Below are positions 33,376-42,139 of a DNA stretch of 64,000 nt, one piece after another. Position 1 is the first letter of the stretch. Every line of letters starts with the position of its first letter. This DNA is from UQRS01 sp050946935. Its GTDB lineage: Bacteria > Bacillota > Clostridia > Oscillospirales > Acutalibacteraceae. The notes beneath the pieces were generated by a model. The model was not told where the DNA came from. It saw only the letters and a program-made list of their open reading frames with translations, and made no database searches. Location: assembly GCA_050946935.1 (NCBI GenBank), contig JBMNVR010000011.1:1-64000 (forward strand). The letters run 5' to 3'. The position numbers were made by a program, and so were the translations under genes.

Positions 33376-34134
33376 ATGAAAACGAAGCTTACCGGCGGCC
33401 TCGCCGTCTTTTGGCATAGATGCGGTCTGCGTCTTTCGGCCGTCCTTTTGCGGATCAAGCTACGGCTTGGGCTGGTCGAGCCGATCCACTACATTAACGG
33501 GCCGGAGACCCTGCCTGAGCCGCTCACGGCTGAGGAGGAGCGCCGGCTTTTGGAGGATTACTACGACGATAGCGACCGGGTGAAGGAGGCGCTGATCGTC
33601 CACAATCTCCGCTTGGTTGTTTATATTGCGCGAAAATTCGACGCGGCCGGCGCCGGGCTGGAGGATCTGATCTCCATCGGGACGATCGGCCTAATCAAGG
33701 CGGTCGGCACCTTTTGCCCCGGGCGGGGCATCAAGCTGGCAACCTACGCCTCCCGCTGTATCGAAAATGAGATTTTGATGTATCTGCGAAAAACCTCCTC
33801 TTTGAAAAGCGAGATTTCGATTGACGAGCCGCTCAATATTGATTGGGACGGTAACGAGCTGTTGCTTTCCGACATTCTCGGCAGCGACGGGGATGAGATC
33901 AGCCGCGGCATCGAGCAGGAGGATGAGCGCGGTCTGATTCAGCATATGGTGAGCCGCCTCTCGCCCCGGGAGCGGCAGATTATGCAGATGCGGTTTGGCC
34001 TTGCCGGCTACCGGGAGTATACGCAAAAGGAGGTGGCCGAAAGCCTCGGCATATCCCAAAGCTATATCTCCCGGCTGGAAAAGCGCATCATCCAGCGGCT
34101 GAAAAAGGATATCGAACGGGTTGCGCAGATGTGA
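33376..34134 (+). CDS. sigE: RNA polymerase sigma-E, mother-cell sporulation factor
   Basis: A 252-residue sigma-70-type factor made as an inactive precursor. The first 27 or so residues are the pro-sequence cut by SpoIIGA. Region 2 is visible as LIVHNLRLVVYIARKF, DLISIGTIGLIKAVGTF and ATYASRCIENEILMYLRK; region 4 as LSPRERQIMQMRFGL and TQKEVAESLGISQSYISRLE. Pairing with spoIIGA makes it sigma-E rather than sigma-K. In most endospore formers sigG follows; here a ZIP transporter follows instead. Confidence 0.95.
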   Translation: MKTKLTGGLAVFWHRCGLRLSAVLLRIKLRLGLVEPIHYINGPETLPEPLTAEEERRLLEDYYDDSDRVKEALIVHNLRLVVYIARKFDAAGAGLEDLISIGTIGLIKAVGTFCPGRGIKLATYASRCIENEILMYLRKTSSLKSEISIDEPLNIDWDGNELLLSDILGSDGDEISRGIEQEDERGLIQHMVSRLSPRERQIMQMRFGLAGYREYTQKEVAESLGISQSYISRLEKRIIQRLKKDIERVAQM

Positions 34135-34163
34135 GCGGCGCGGCCTTCTGCTCTCTTGCCGCA

Positions 34164-34193
34164 TTGACAAAGCCGCCTGCAGGATGGTATCAT
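34164..34193 (+). promoter_or_regulatory. Sigma-A promoter of the ZIP transporter gene
   Basis: TTGACA at 34164-34169, 18-base spacer, TATCAT at 34188-34193, just past the sigE stop codon. Confidence 0.65.
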
Positions 34194-34238
34194 AAATATA
34201 CAAAAAAAGCAGCCGCGGTGTTTCAGGGCGGAAAAGGA

Positions 34239-35039
34239 ATGGATGCGTATATGAAAACAATTTTGTGGGCAGCCGGGGGTACCGGCTTTACCTTTTTGAT
34301 GACGGCGTTGGGTGCCGCCACCGTTTTCTTTTTCAGAGGGAGAATACGCGCCGGAATCCAGCGGATATTTTTGGGTTTCGCGGCCGGCGTGATGATCGCC
34401 GCCTCGATCTGGAGTCTGCTGATCCCCGCGATCGAGGAGGCGCAGGCATCCGGGATACCCGGCCTTGCGCCGGCGGCCGGCGGTTTTGTGCTGGGCGTGC
34501 TTTTTCTGCTCGGACTGAACCATTTGCTGCCCCATCTGCATTTTGAAAGCGGGCCGGAGGGGCCGACCGCCGCGTGGAAGCGGACAACCCTTCTTGTACT
34601 GGCGGTGACGCTGCACAATATTCCCGAGGGGATGGCGGTCGGCCTCTCTTTCGCGCTGGCCGCCCAGCATGGCAGCGACGCCGTATCCCTTTCGGCGGCG
34701 GCCGCACTGGCGCTGGGCATGGGCATCCAGAATTTTCCGGAGGGGGCGGCCATCTCTCTGCCCATGCGGCAGGAGGGGGTGCCGGCCGGACGCGCCTTTC
34801 TTTATGGCTGTATTTCGGGTGTTGTGGAGCCGATCTTCGGCATTTTGGTGGTACTGGTGGCCGGCACCATCCAACCCCTGATGCCCTGGCTGCTTTCCTT
34901 CGCGGCCGGCTCTATGCTCTATGTCGTGGTGGAGGAGTTGATCCCGGAGGCACATCTCGGCGAGCATTCCGACGCGGGAACACTGGGCGTGATGGCGGGT
35001 TTTCTCGTGATGATGGCGCTGGATGTCGCACTGGGATGA
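34239..35039 (+). CDS. ZIP-family metal ion transporter
   Basis: A 266-residue inner-membrane protein with about eight membrane segments. The metal-binding pair of the family is present: VTLHNIPEGMAVG in segment IV and GIQNFPEGAAIS in segment V. A His-containing loop (LPHLHFE) lies between segments III and IV. ZIP proteins bring zinc, manganese or iron into the cytoplasm. I chose the ATG at 34239; the ATG at 34251 has a better Shine-Dalgarno distance from AAAAGGA and is possible. It has its own promoter and is separate from the sporulation unit. Confidence 0.9.
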   Translation: MDAYMKTILWAAGGTGFTFLMTALGAATVFFFRGRIRAGIQRIFLGFAAGVMIAASIWSLLIPAIEEAQASGIPGLAPAAGGFVLGVLFLLGLNHLLPHLHFESGPEGPTAAWKRTTLLVLAVTLHNIPEGMAVGLSFALAAQHGSDAVSLSAAAALALGMGIQNFPEGAAISLPMRQEGVPAGRAFLYGCISGVVEPIFGILVVLVAGTIQPLMPWLLSFAAGSMLYVVVEELIPEAHLGEHSDAGTLGVMAGFLVMMALDVALG

Positions 35040-35254
35040 AACATGTGTCTTTGCGTTTGGACGCTCTGAATTGGCGTCGTCGACCAATGGGAGGCCGACG
35101 TTTCCCGCGTCAAACAGACGCCGCCGAGATCGTCGCCCTCCGGTAACGGGGATCCTGCGGCCGGGTACGGACTGCATAGTATGCAGCAGCGGAAACGTTT
35201 ATCGGCGGACAGTAACGCTGAAAGAATAAAAAGGGAAGAATGTAATTTTTTGTA

Positions 35255-35283
35255 TTGACAAGGTTTGAATTCATGTATATAAT
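35255..35283 (+). promoter_or_regulatory. Near-consensus sigma-A promoter of the sortase operon
   Basis: TTGACA at 35255-35260, exactly 17 bases, TATAAT at 35278-35283. It is the best-matching housekeeping promoter in the window. The rest of 35040-35351 shows no other feature. Confidence 0.85.
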
Positions 35284-35351
35284 ATTTGCATAAGCTTTGG
35301 ATTGAAAACAAGGATTATATGCATAATTTAAATATGGGGGTAAATGGCTTT

Positions 35352-35912
35352 ATGAAAAAGATGGTTGCTTTTTTTGTGGCGGCGGTTTTGGCCGTGACAA
35401 TGGCTTTTTCGGCCGGCGCGGCCGGTCTGTCGGCCAGTGAGCAGAAAATTATGGACGCTTTGACGGAAGGAATTCAGACTGCGGTTACCACGGTACATGT
35501 TCCGGATCATTATATTGATCAGGCTCGTAATTTCCTGCTGTCGGACGATTCGATCGACGAGGCCAAAGCTGAGCAGATTCTGGCCAAGATCAACGAGGCC
35601 AAGGCGCTTGCCAAAACGCTGAAGGTTGCCAAGCGGGAGGATATTTCCATCGCCGACCGCAACAAGATCATCACTCTGGCGTCTGAGGCGGCGGCTATTG
35701 CCGGTTGCACCCTGACGGTCACTGATCCTGATATTGTTACCATTACCAAAAACGGTGTTACGTATTTTTATGGTACCATCGACCTGAAGGCGGATAATCC
35801 GATTAAGCAGACCGACGCTGAGTCGGCCGCGGCTGCCGTTGCTGTGACGGTCGCAGTGGTTTGCGTGTTGGGTGCGACACTGGTTCTTTCCCGCAAGGCT
35901 TCTGCGAAATAA
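35352..35912 (+). CDS. Secreted protein with C-terminal membrane anchor, upstream of a class D sortase
   Basis: A 186-residue protein: signal peptide about 1-28, a helical, charged central domain (about 30-150) and a C-terminal hydrophobic segment (AAAAVAVTVAVVCVLGATLV) followed by RKASAK. This tail has the form of a cell-wall sorting signal, but no LPXTG is present; the residues just before it are NPIKQTDAES. GGGGGT precedes the ATG. It is the first gene of the operon and lies 27 bases before the sortase, so it is the obvious candidate substrate. Function of the central domain is unknown. Confidence 0.7.
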   Translation: MKKMVAFFVAAVLAVTMAFSAGAAGLSASEQKIMDALTEGIQTAVTTVHVPDHYIDQARNFLLSDDSIDEAKAEQILAKINEAKALAKTLKVAKREDISIADRNKIITLASEAAAIAGCTLTVTDPDIVTITKNGVTYFYGTIDLKADNPIKQTDAESAAAAVAVTVAVVCVLGATLVLSRKASAK

Positions 35913-35939
35913 TTTCAAACGGAATTTGGGTTTTGATTC

Positions 35940-36626
35940 ATGATTTCTTACTCACGGAAGCGTAAATCGTCGTTTGAGCTATTGGCATTCTTCGGGGTGC
36001 CAATAGCTTTTCTTGTAATCATTTATTTGATTGCTTATATCGTCGGCAATCCGATCATCGTCCCGTTGCAAGCCATTGCTTCCATGGTTGTGCAGGAGGA
36101 CTCTCCAAACTTTGCCGCCGGGACAGAAAATGAGTATCTCACCGGCTTGGTGACCAAACCGGGCGCCGAGCATATTAAGGCGAGCGGCATCACTCTGCCG
36201 AAATATGGGGAGAAGTATGCCCACATCTCGATCGAAGGAACCGATGTCAACTGTGATGTTGCCCTCGGCGACAGCAATGAAATTCTGCGGTACAGCGCCG
36301 GGCAGTATCTCGGCAGTTCTTATCCGGGATTTGGCGGTTCCATTTTAATGGCGGCACATAAGACGACCCATTTTATGGATTTAAAAAGCGTACAGATCGG
36401 CAGCGTGATTACGGTAAGCACGACCTGGGGACTGTATACCTATACGGTGGAGGATATTCGGATTTTGAATCCTGCCGATTATCGGCAGATGTATGATCCC
36501 GATGCGACGGAGGAAAATTTGGTGCTTTACACCTGCTATCCGTTTAATATGCTCGGCTTTTCCAAGCAACGCTATTTTGTAAAAGCCGCTTACACCTCCG
36601 GTCCGATTGTGGACATTTATGAGTAA
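35940..36626 (+). CDS. Class D sortase
   Basis: A 228-residue membrane-anchored transpeptidase. An N-terminal membrane segment (about 14-35) precedes the sortase barrel. The catalytic residues are visible: His about 139 in AAHKTTHF, Cys about 199 in LVLYTCYPF, and Arg about 211 in KQRYFVKA. The barrel length and the short N-terminus fit class D sortases of clostridia and bacilli, which attach proteins to the wall, often during sporulation or aerial growth. The gene lies between the putative substrate and a membrane protein gene. Confidence 0.92.
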   Translation: MISYSRKRKSSFELLAFFGVPIAFLVIIYLIAYIVGNPIIVPLQAIASMVVQEDSPNFAAGTENEYLTGLVTKPGAEHIKASGITLPKYGEKYAHISIEGTDVNCDVALGDSNEILRYSAGQYLGSSYPGFGGSILMAAHKTTHFMDLKSVQIGSVITVSTTWGLYTYTVEDIRILNPADYRQMYDPDATEENLVLYTCYPFNMLGFSKQRYFVKAAYTSGPIVDIYE

Positions 36627-36724
36627 GTGGATTTTATGTGATAACACAAACGCGGCCGCTTCCCAGCGCGGGAGGGCCGCGATATTCTTGTACGCTGATT
36701 GGCAAAAGAAAGGAAGTTGCACTT

Positions 36725-37561
36725 TTGAAACCGGGACAGCCTTCAAAACTGAAGAGCGTATTGGACTATCTGCTGTCGTTTTTTATTGCGTTGACGCTTT
36801 TTGTGACGGCGGCTTGCCTGTTGTTAGCGGTTACGGTCTGCAATCCGGCCTATATGCGTTTTGCCCTGAATCGGTCGGGATATCACCAGCTTAACGCACA
36901 GGAACTGACGGCCGACCTTAGCTATATAGCTGAGCCGATCGGCATCGATCCTTCGTTGATTAATGAGCTGTTTGACCGGGGCGAGATAGCGGAGAATGTT
37001 GAAAAATCTATCGAGGCTGCCTATTCCGCTACCCCCTTCACACCGGACAGTTCGGCTTTTATCGGCCGGATTTACAACACCATCTCTCTCTATGCGACCG
37101 AGAATGGTTTGGAGATTGATGAGGAGAATTTCCAACATGTTTCCGATCTTTGCGGCGAGCTGTATACCCAGCACTCGACCATCAGTTACATCGGCAGTCT
37201 GGGGCATTACGCCGCTTCTGTTCGGCTGCCGCTGTTGATTATTTCGGGGGTTGGGGCGCTGGTATTGACGCTTTTGATTATACGATTGTACAGGATGCAT
37301 CTGCGCCGATATGTCAGCATGCGGTTTTTGATTTTCGGTCTCAGCGGCGCGGGTTTGGCGGTGCTTATTTTTCCGCTGTTTGCCATTTTGAGCGGCATGG
37401 TCTCTCGCGTGTCGATTGGAACCGAATCACTGTACTATCTTTTTACCACCTATGTGGATTATCTGTTGCAGATTTTTGTGTTCTCGGGCCTTGTGCTGAT
37501 TCTGGCCGCGCTGATCTGTGGCTTTTTCTATTACAAACTGAAAAAGGCGTTTTACAACTGA
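36725..37561 (+). CDS. Four-segment membrane protein in the sortase operon
   Basis: A 278-residue membrane protein. Segments are predicted at about 20-45 (SFFIALTLFVTAACLLLAVT), 160-180, 200-225 and 245-265. Between the first and second lies an extracytoplasmic domain of about 110 residues (GYHQLNAQELTADLSYIAEP onward). I chose the TTG at 36725, preceded by AAAGGAAG at a spacing of nine. It follows the sortase by 98 bases and is closed by the terminator at 37585. I know no named family; placement suggests a partner of the sortase or its substrate. Confidence 0.7.
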   Translation: MKPGQPSKLKSVLDYLLSFFIALTLFVTAACLLLAVTVCNPAYMRFALNRSGYHQLNAQELTADLSYIAEPIGIDPSLINELFDRGEIAENVEKSIEAAYSATPFTPDSSAFIGRIYNTISLYATENGLEIDEENFQHVSDLCGELYTQHSTISYIGSLGHYAASVRLPLLIISGVGALVLTLLIIRLYRMHLRRYVSMRFLIFGLSGAGLAVLIFPLFAILSGMVSRVSIGTESLYYLFTTYVDYLLQIFVFSGLVLILAALICGFFYYKLKKAFYN

Positions 37562-37584
37562 TTTGGTTCGCCTTATCCAAAAAC

Positions 37585-37622
37585 AAACCCGACCGCCCGG
37601 ATTATCCGGATGGTCGGGTTTT
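37585..37622. terminator. Terminator between convergent genes
   Basis: AAACCCGACC pairs with GGTCGGGTTT around an inner CCGGATTATCCGG palindrome; TTTT on the plus side and a TTTG-containing flank on the minus side make it useful for both convergent transcripts. Confidence 0.8.
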
Positions 37623-37636
37623 GATTGTTTCGCCGT

Positions 37637-39706
37637 CTACCGCACGGTCACGGCGGCGAGAACTTCTCTTCCGCTGTCGGCCAGGCGGCCGGAAACCGTG
37701 TATTCTCCCGCTTCGGCGGCGGGAATCGCGCTCTCCCCCGGCCAGCGGACAAAGACCGGGAGGCGACCGCCGCCCGGCAGCGCCGCTTCGATGATCGGGG
37801 GCAGCACGGGCGGCTGTCCTGCGGCCGTTTCCACCCGGATGTCGGGCAGAGACACCTCTTTAAGCATGTGTTTCGGTATGTGGATGAGAGCCGGCCGGCC
37901 GAGGTCGATCCGGACGCCGTTTTGCAGGTAGGTGAACTCGATCAGCGTGCTCGCCCCGAAGGAGGAGGGGGTCACCCCTTGCGGACGGTAGAGATCAGGA
38001 CGGCATTCCTCTGAAAACTCGCCCGACAGGAGGACGTTGCGGATGGCTGCGGCCGTAAAAACCTCCCACTTCCCGGCGAGACGGGAGTCGTCGAGCGACC
38101 GCTCGTAGAGTCCGTAAGCCACGTTGCAACCATCCCCGAATTTATAAAAATCAAATCCGGTGAGATCCGCTTCCGCATCATACAGATCGAGGAAATGTGC
38201 GATCATCCGATCGGCGAGGTCGTTGGGCAGATCGGCGTACAGGGCGGGGCAGATGTAATTTTCAACGTCGGTTGTCCGGTCGCCGAAATAGTGGGTATGG
38301 TGCGCGGGAAAGCAGGAGTTGTAGATTTTTGCGGGAGAATCTCCTTTATCGGGGGTGAAGAACCAGCCGCGCGCCGATTCTCCCATCTCCAGCCGGAGGC
38401 GGCGCCAGAGAGCGATGTCCTCCCGCTTACCCAGGACGGCGCAGATCTGCATGGCGTAGCGGGTGTCGCTGAACCACTGGGTTACAAAGGAAAAATCCTT
38501 CTCGTCCGGGTAATCATGATCGAAGAAGATCCAGCGGGGATTTTCCGCCCGCCAGAGGAGGTAATGCCGCACCCGCTCATAGAGCGCGGCCAGCCGGTCT
38601 TTGTCCGGGAGATTGCAGTAGCAGTTCCAGAGCATGTGCGCTTTTTGGGAGGGAAGGCATTCTCCCTCAAGCTGCCCGTCGTTGCCGATTGCCTCTAAAA
38701 AACCGGCGGCCGCGTCGAAGGCGAGCGCGGGTTCGAGCAGGGCCAGCTCTTCAATGCAGAACATTGACTCCCAGGCACAGCTATTGGGTGCGTCGGGCGA
38801 CCCGTTGGGCCAGAGCGACGCCTTGCCCAGGGTGACCTGATGGCGCGTGTAGCCGGTCTCGGGCGTTGGTTCCAAAATATTTTGGTACAGAAAGGTCCAT
38901 GCGGCGTAAAAGGCGCGCCGATGCGCCTCGGGCGTGACACCTTTATGATTGAGGCCGGCGCCGATTCCCCAGCGGGTCGGGGCGGGAATATTCCCGAGCT
39001 TGCGGTCCCAGAAGGCTTTGACCGCCGCCAGCGCCTGCGCGGCGCCCGGTATGTCTTCCTCCGACGGAAGAGACTCTCCCACCATTCGAAGCGTGAAGCA
39101 AGCGACAACCTCGCTTTCTCCCGCGGGTAAAGCAAGGCTGGCCTCCCAGCCTGCGGCGGTGATCTTTGGCCGGATGCCGCGGCCGTTTTGCCGCAGGGTG
39201 AGCAGAAACCGGCAGTCTCCTTCATCCAGCAGCAGGCCGTCAGAGCAGGAGATCGCCTTTCCCGTCCCGTTCAGGCGGAGATGGGTTGTTGCCTCGCAGC
39301 AAATCAGAAAACGGCGGATCAGCCGATTCCTGTCGGCAAAAAAATCCTCGGTAACGAGTCGGGCTTTCGAAAACTTGGCCGCGGTGGTCAGCTTGTAGGG
39401 AAACCAGGCGGTGCGAAGATTTGCGGCCTCAAGCTTTTCTTCGTCCCGGGAAAGCCCGGCCTGCAGCAGGGTATCCCGCTCCCGTATGCCGCCGACCAGC
39501 AGCCCCAGACGCAGCGTAAATTCCGGATCGGCCGCCGGTCGGTCGCCGGGGTTCAGAACCATCCGACTTTCGGGAAAGCTGTGCCAGCGCCACTGTCCTT
39601 CGCCGCCGTGGCGCAGACTGTCGCAGTCAAAATCCGTCTGACCGCCCATCTCCACTTCGCCAAGGCGCAGCGGCGCATATTGTTTTGCAGAGTCGATTGT
39701 AATCAT
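37637..39706 (-). CDS. Cytoplasmic (alpha/alpha)6-barrel glycoside hydrolase, GH63-like
   Basis: A 689-residue enzyme with no signal peptide. The central and C-terminal parts (about 240-600) look like the helical barrel of GH63/GH37-type enzymes: LYQNILEPTPETGYTRHQVT, PNSCAWESMFCIEELALL and SFVTQWFSDTRYAMQIC. The N-terminal 230 residues are a beta domain, and the last 90 residues form an Ig-like strand region (GEYTVSGRLADSGREVL). The ATG overlaps the lacI stop by four bases. With GH130 in the same transcript, a disaccharide of mannose or glucose is a plausible substrate. The family call is by pattern, so the exact GH number is uncertain. Confidence 0.65.
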   Translation of the reverse strand: MITIDSAKQYAPLRLGEVEMGGQTDFDCDSLRHGGEGQWRWHSFPESRMVLNPGDRPAADPEFTLRLGLLVGGIRERDTLLQAGLSRDEEKLEAANLRTAWFPYKLTTAAKFSKARLVTEDFFADRNRLIRRFLICCEATTHLRLNGTGKAISCSDGLLLDEGDCRFLLTLRQNGRGIRPKITAAGWEASLALPAGESEVVACFTLRMVGESLPSEEDIPGAAQALAAVKAFWDRKLGNIPAPTRWGIGAGLNHKGVTPEAHRRAFYAAWTFLYQNILEPTPETGYTRHQVTLGKASLWPNGSPDAPNSCAWESMFCIEELALLEPALAFDAAAGFLEAIGNDGQLEGECLPSQKAHMLWNCYCNLPDKDRLAALYERVRHYLLWRAENPRWIFFDHDYPDEKDFSFVTQWFSDTRYAMQICAVLGKREDIALWRRLRLEMGESARGWFFTPDKGDSPAKIYNSCFPAHHTHYFGDRTTDVENYICPALYADLPNDLADRMIAHFLDLYDAEADLTGFDFYKFGDGCNVAYGLYERSLDDSRLAGKWEVFTAAAIRNVLLSGEFSEECRPDLYRPQGVTPSSFGASTLIEFTYLQNGVRIDLGRPALIHIPKHMLKEVSLPDIRVETAAGQPPVLPPIIEAALPGGGRLPVFVRWPGESAIPAAEAGEYTVSGRLADSGREVLAAVTVR

Positions 39707-40761
39707 ACCGTTTCCTCCGTTTGGTGCTGCGCTTTTTGTTTGACCGACTGGCGTTCGATCAATTCGACGCTTAGCACGGTGTTTTCGGGCGGCGCCTCCC
39801 GATGGGAGAGACGGTAGCGAATCCGCTGCACCGCCCGGCGTCCCATGGCTTCCTTATCTACCTTGAGCGTCGTGATCTTGGGGCTGACCTTACGGCAGAT
39901 GTCGATGTTGTCGAACCCGATGATCGAAATATCCTCCGGCACGCGGAGGCCGAGTGCCTGCAGCGACATGAGCAGGGCGATGGCGGCCTTGTCGTTTGAG
40001 CAGACAAAGGCTTCGGGCAGTTCTTTGGCTGCTTTCAGATGGGCGATAATTCCGGCGTTGTCGTTGCTCAAAATCCAGCGTTCGACGTCCCGGGTGATTG
40101 AATACCGCGCGGCATAAGCCGCAATCCCCTCTCTCCCGACGAGGCCACGGGTCTGCACTGCCTCCTGAAAGCCGAAAAAGCGTTCCTTGATGCTGAGGGA
40201 ATAGTCGAGGTCGCCGAAATAGCCAATTTTCCGAAAACCCTGATCGGCCAGATAGCTGGTCGCGACAAAGCCGCCCAGCTTGTTATCGGTGAGGATGCTG
40301 TCTACCCGATTGCGCAGGGAGGCATGATCGACCAACACCAGCGGAAGGTTGTATTCCCGCAGCCGTTCAATGTTTCTGTCGGCAATTTTGCCGATTACAA
40401 TCACGCCTGAAACCCGGTGTTCTTCAACCGCGCCGGGCACGGCGAACAGCTCGTCGTCGAAGAAACTCATCAGGGTGTCAAAGCCGCTTTTTTGCGCCTC
40501 CTCCGTCAGGGCGTAGAGCACCTTGCCGTAAAAATTCATGTCGGTTGAATAGATACGCTGCATCATCACGCAAAGATTGGTGCTGCTGAAAGTATGGACA
40601 TACTTCTCCTTTTTGCTGAGATAGCCCATCGCGTCGGCCGTGCGCAGAATCTTCATGCGCATTTCGTCGCTGACCCCCACCTTGTTGTTGAGGGCCAGGG
40701 AAACGGCATTGATCGAAATTCCGAGTTTTTCGGCAATATCGCGCATGGTTGTTTTCATCAT
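39703..40761 (-). CDS. LacI-family transcriptional regulator
   Basis: A 352-residue regulator. The helix-turn-helix at residues 1-50 is clear (MRDIAEKLGISINAVSLALN), followed by the hinge and a periplasmic-binding-protein-like sugar domain (VSGVIVIGKIADRNIERLR, GFDNIDICRKVSPKITTLKV). It lies between the two glycosidase genes and overlaps the downstream one by four bases, so it probably represses its own operon until a cytoplasmic sugar binds. A candidate operator is at 41956-41985. Confidence 0.93.
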   Translation of the reverse strand: MMKTTMRDIAEKLGISINAVSLALNNKVGVSDEMRMKILRTADAMGYLSKKEKYVHTFSSTNLCVMMQRIYSTDMNFYGKVLYALTEEAQKSGFDTLMSFFDDELFAVPGAVEEHRVSGVIVIGKIADRNIERLREYNLPLVLVDHASLRNRVDSILTDNKLGGFVATSYLADQGFRKIGYFGDLDYSLSIKERFFGFQEAVQTRGLVGREGIAAYAARYSITRDVERWILSNDNAGIIAHLKAAKELPEAFVCSNDKAAIALLMSLQALGLRVPEDISIIGFDNIDICRKVSPKITTLKVDKEAMGRRAVQRIRYRLSHREAPPENTVLSVELIERQSVKQKAQHQTEETV

Positions 40762-40814
40762 ATCACCCCGTTTGATTTTGTGATGGCGGGCTTCGGAACA
40801 ACAAAAAGCAAGTT

Positions 40815-41894
40815 TTAATCGAGGCCGAGGTGTGTGAACAACGCGTCAGCCGTGATATCGGCCCGACAGATTTTGTCGTCGGCCGCGCCGTAGTAGATTT
40901 GGAAGATTCCGCCCTCTAAAATACAGCCGCAGGAAAAGACCACGTTGCCGAAAAATCCCTGCTGCTCGTATGGTTCATCCGGCTGGAGGAGGGGGCGGGG
41001 GGATTTGGCCAGGATTTTGGAGGGATCCGTGGCGTCCAGCAGCATCGCGCCGAGGCAGTAGCGGTTCTCCCGGCTGACGGCGTGGTAGATTTTGACAAAA
41101 CCCCGTTCGGTTTTGATCGGCGGCGCGCCGCCGCCGACCTTGCCTCCTTCCCAGTCGTCAGCCACGCCGCTGTAGAAATGGCGGTGCCCACCCCAGTGCA
41201 GCAGGTCGTCGGACGTCGACAGCCACATACCGGGGCTGCCGATTCCGCCCGGCGTCGGCCGGCTGAATGCGAGGTATTGGTTCCCGATCTTTTCGGGGAA
41301 AATGGCGACGTCCTTGTTCTCCGGTAAAAAGATCAGACCGTGCCGTTTGAAACGGGTGAAATCGGTCGTGCTGAGCAGGGCGGTGGCTGCGCCGTTCTCG
41401 CTCACGGCGGTGTAATTGATGTAATAAACGCCGTCAAGTTCGGTGATGCGGGGGTCCTCCATGCCCCAGCTTTCGTATTCAGCCTGGGGCAGGATGGCCG
41501 GATGATCGTCCACCGTGAAATGCTCTCCATCGGCCGACCGCGCGACCCGCAGATGGGATAAAGAGGTCAGATAGGCCGTGCTGCCGGATTGGTAGCGAAC
41601 ATTCCGTGTGTCGCTGAAATCCAGCTCGGGATGCTCGGCCTTGACCAGCCGCACGATCCGGAAGCCCTCTGCTTCTCCGGCAGCCAGCGGAATGCCGACG
41701 ATCCCCTCACTTTCGGTCCGCACCGACTCGGCCACTCGGCAAAGGAGGATAGTTTCCCCTCTGACCCGGACCGCGCCGCAGTTAAAAATGCCGTCCACCT
41801 TGAAATCCGGCCGGCTTGGCTTTACGTCTTTCGGCGTGAGCAGAGGCCCGCCGCCGCGGCGGAAAATAGCGGGGGCGTTTGTTTGTAAACACAT
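40815..41894 (-). CDS. GH130 family mannoside phosphorylase or mannosidase
   Basis: A 359-residue five-bladed propeller enzyme. Typical GH130 motifs are DGIFNCGAVRVRGETILLCR near residue 35, the WGMEDPRITELDG loop carrying the catalytic Asp near residue 145, and the GGGAPPIKTERGFVKIYHAV stretch near 255. GH130 enzymes split beta-mannosyl linkages, mostly with phosphate to give mannose-1-phosphate. No signal peptide, so it works on imported sugars. First gene of a three-gene operon with lacI and the (alpha/alpha)6 hydrolase; no transporter is encoded nearby. The start has only a weak Shine-Dalgarno sequence (AGAAGG, 14 bases upstream). Confidence 0.88.
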   Translation of the reverse strand: MCLQTNAPAIFRRGGGPLLTPKDVKPSRPDFKVDGIFNCGAVRVRGETILLCRVAESVRTESEGIVGIPLAAGEAEGFRIVRLVKAEHPELDFSDTRNVRYQSGSTAYLTSLSHLRVARSADGEHFTVDDHPAILPQAEYESWGMEDPRITELDGVYYINYTAVSENGAATALLSTTDFTRFKRHGLIFLPENKDVAIFPEKIGNQYLAFSRPTPGGIGSPGMWLSTSDDLLHWGGHRHFYSGVADDWEGGKVGGGAPPIKTERGFVKIYHAVSRENRYCLGAMLLDATDPSKILAKSPRPLLQPDEPYEQQGFFGNVVFSCGCILEGGIFQIYYGAADDKICRADITADALFTHLGLD

Positions 41895-41955
41895 ATTGCA
41901 TGCTGCCTTCTTTCTGTAAGTATACGCTTTCTTTCTTTATTTGACCACAGTTTTA

Positions 41956-41985
41956 CTTGAATTTCAATATAGATTTGCTTGAATT
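41956..41985. promoter_or_regulatory. Candidate LacI operator: CTTGAATT repeated at 22-bp interval
   Basis: CTTGAATT occurs at 41956-41963 and 41978-41985, two helical turns apart, in the upstream region of the GH130 gene. TTGAATTTCAA (41957-41967) is also a near palindrome. The minus-strand hexamers TTGAAA and TCAAAT spaced 17 apart nearby could be a weak promoter. Inferred only from repetition and position. Confidence 0.4.
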
Positions 41986-42104
41986 ATGGCAGGATATTTT
42001 CCTTTCGACCGGACGGAAGCCTTTATAGATGGCGTGTCTTCAGCCGAGGCGCCGGCTGTGGAGAAAATCCGTGTGCATCGACTGGCCGTTTTTAAAAGTC
42101 GCCA

Positions 42105-42133
42105 TTGACAAACGGCCGGTCTTTTGTTATATT
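42105..42133 (+). promoter_or_regulatory. Sigma-A promoter of the second T-box leader
   Basis: TTGACA at 42105-42110, exactly 17 bases, TATATT at 42128-42133. Same -10 sequence and spacing as the pheST leader promoter. Confidence 0.85.
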
Positions 42134-42139
42134 AAAGAC

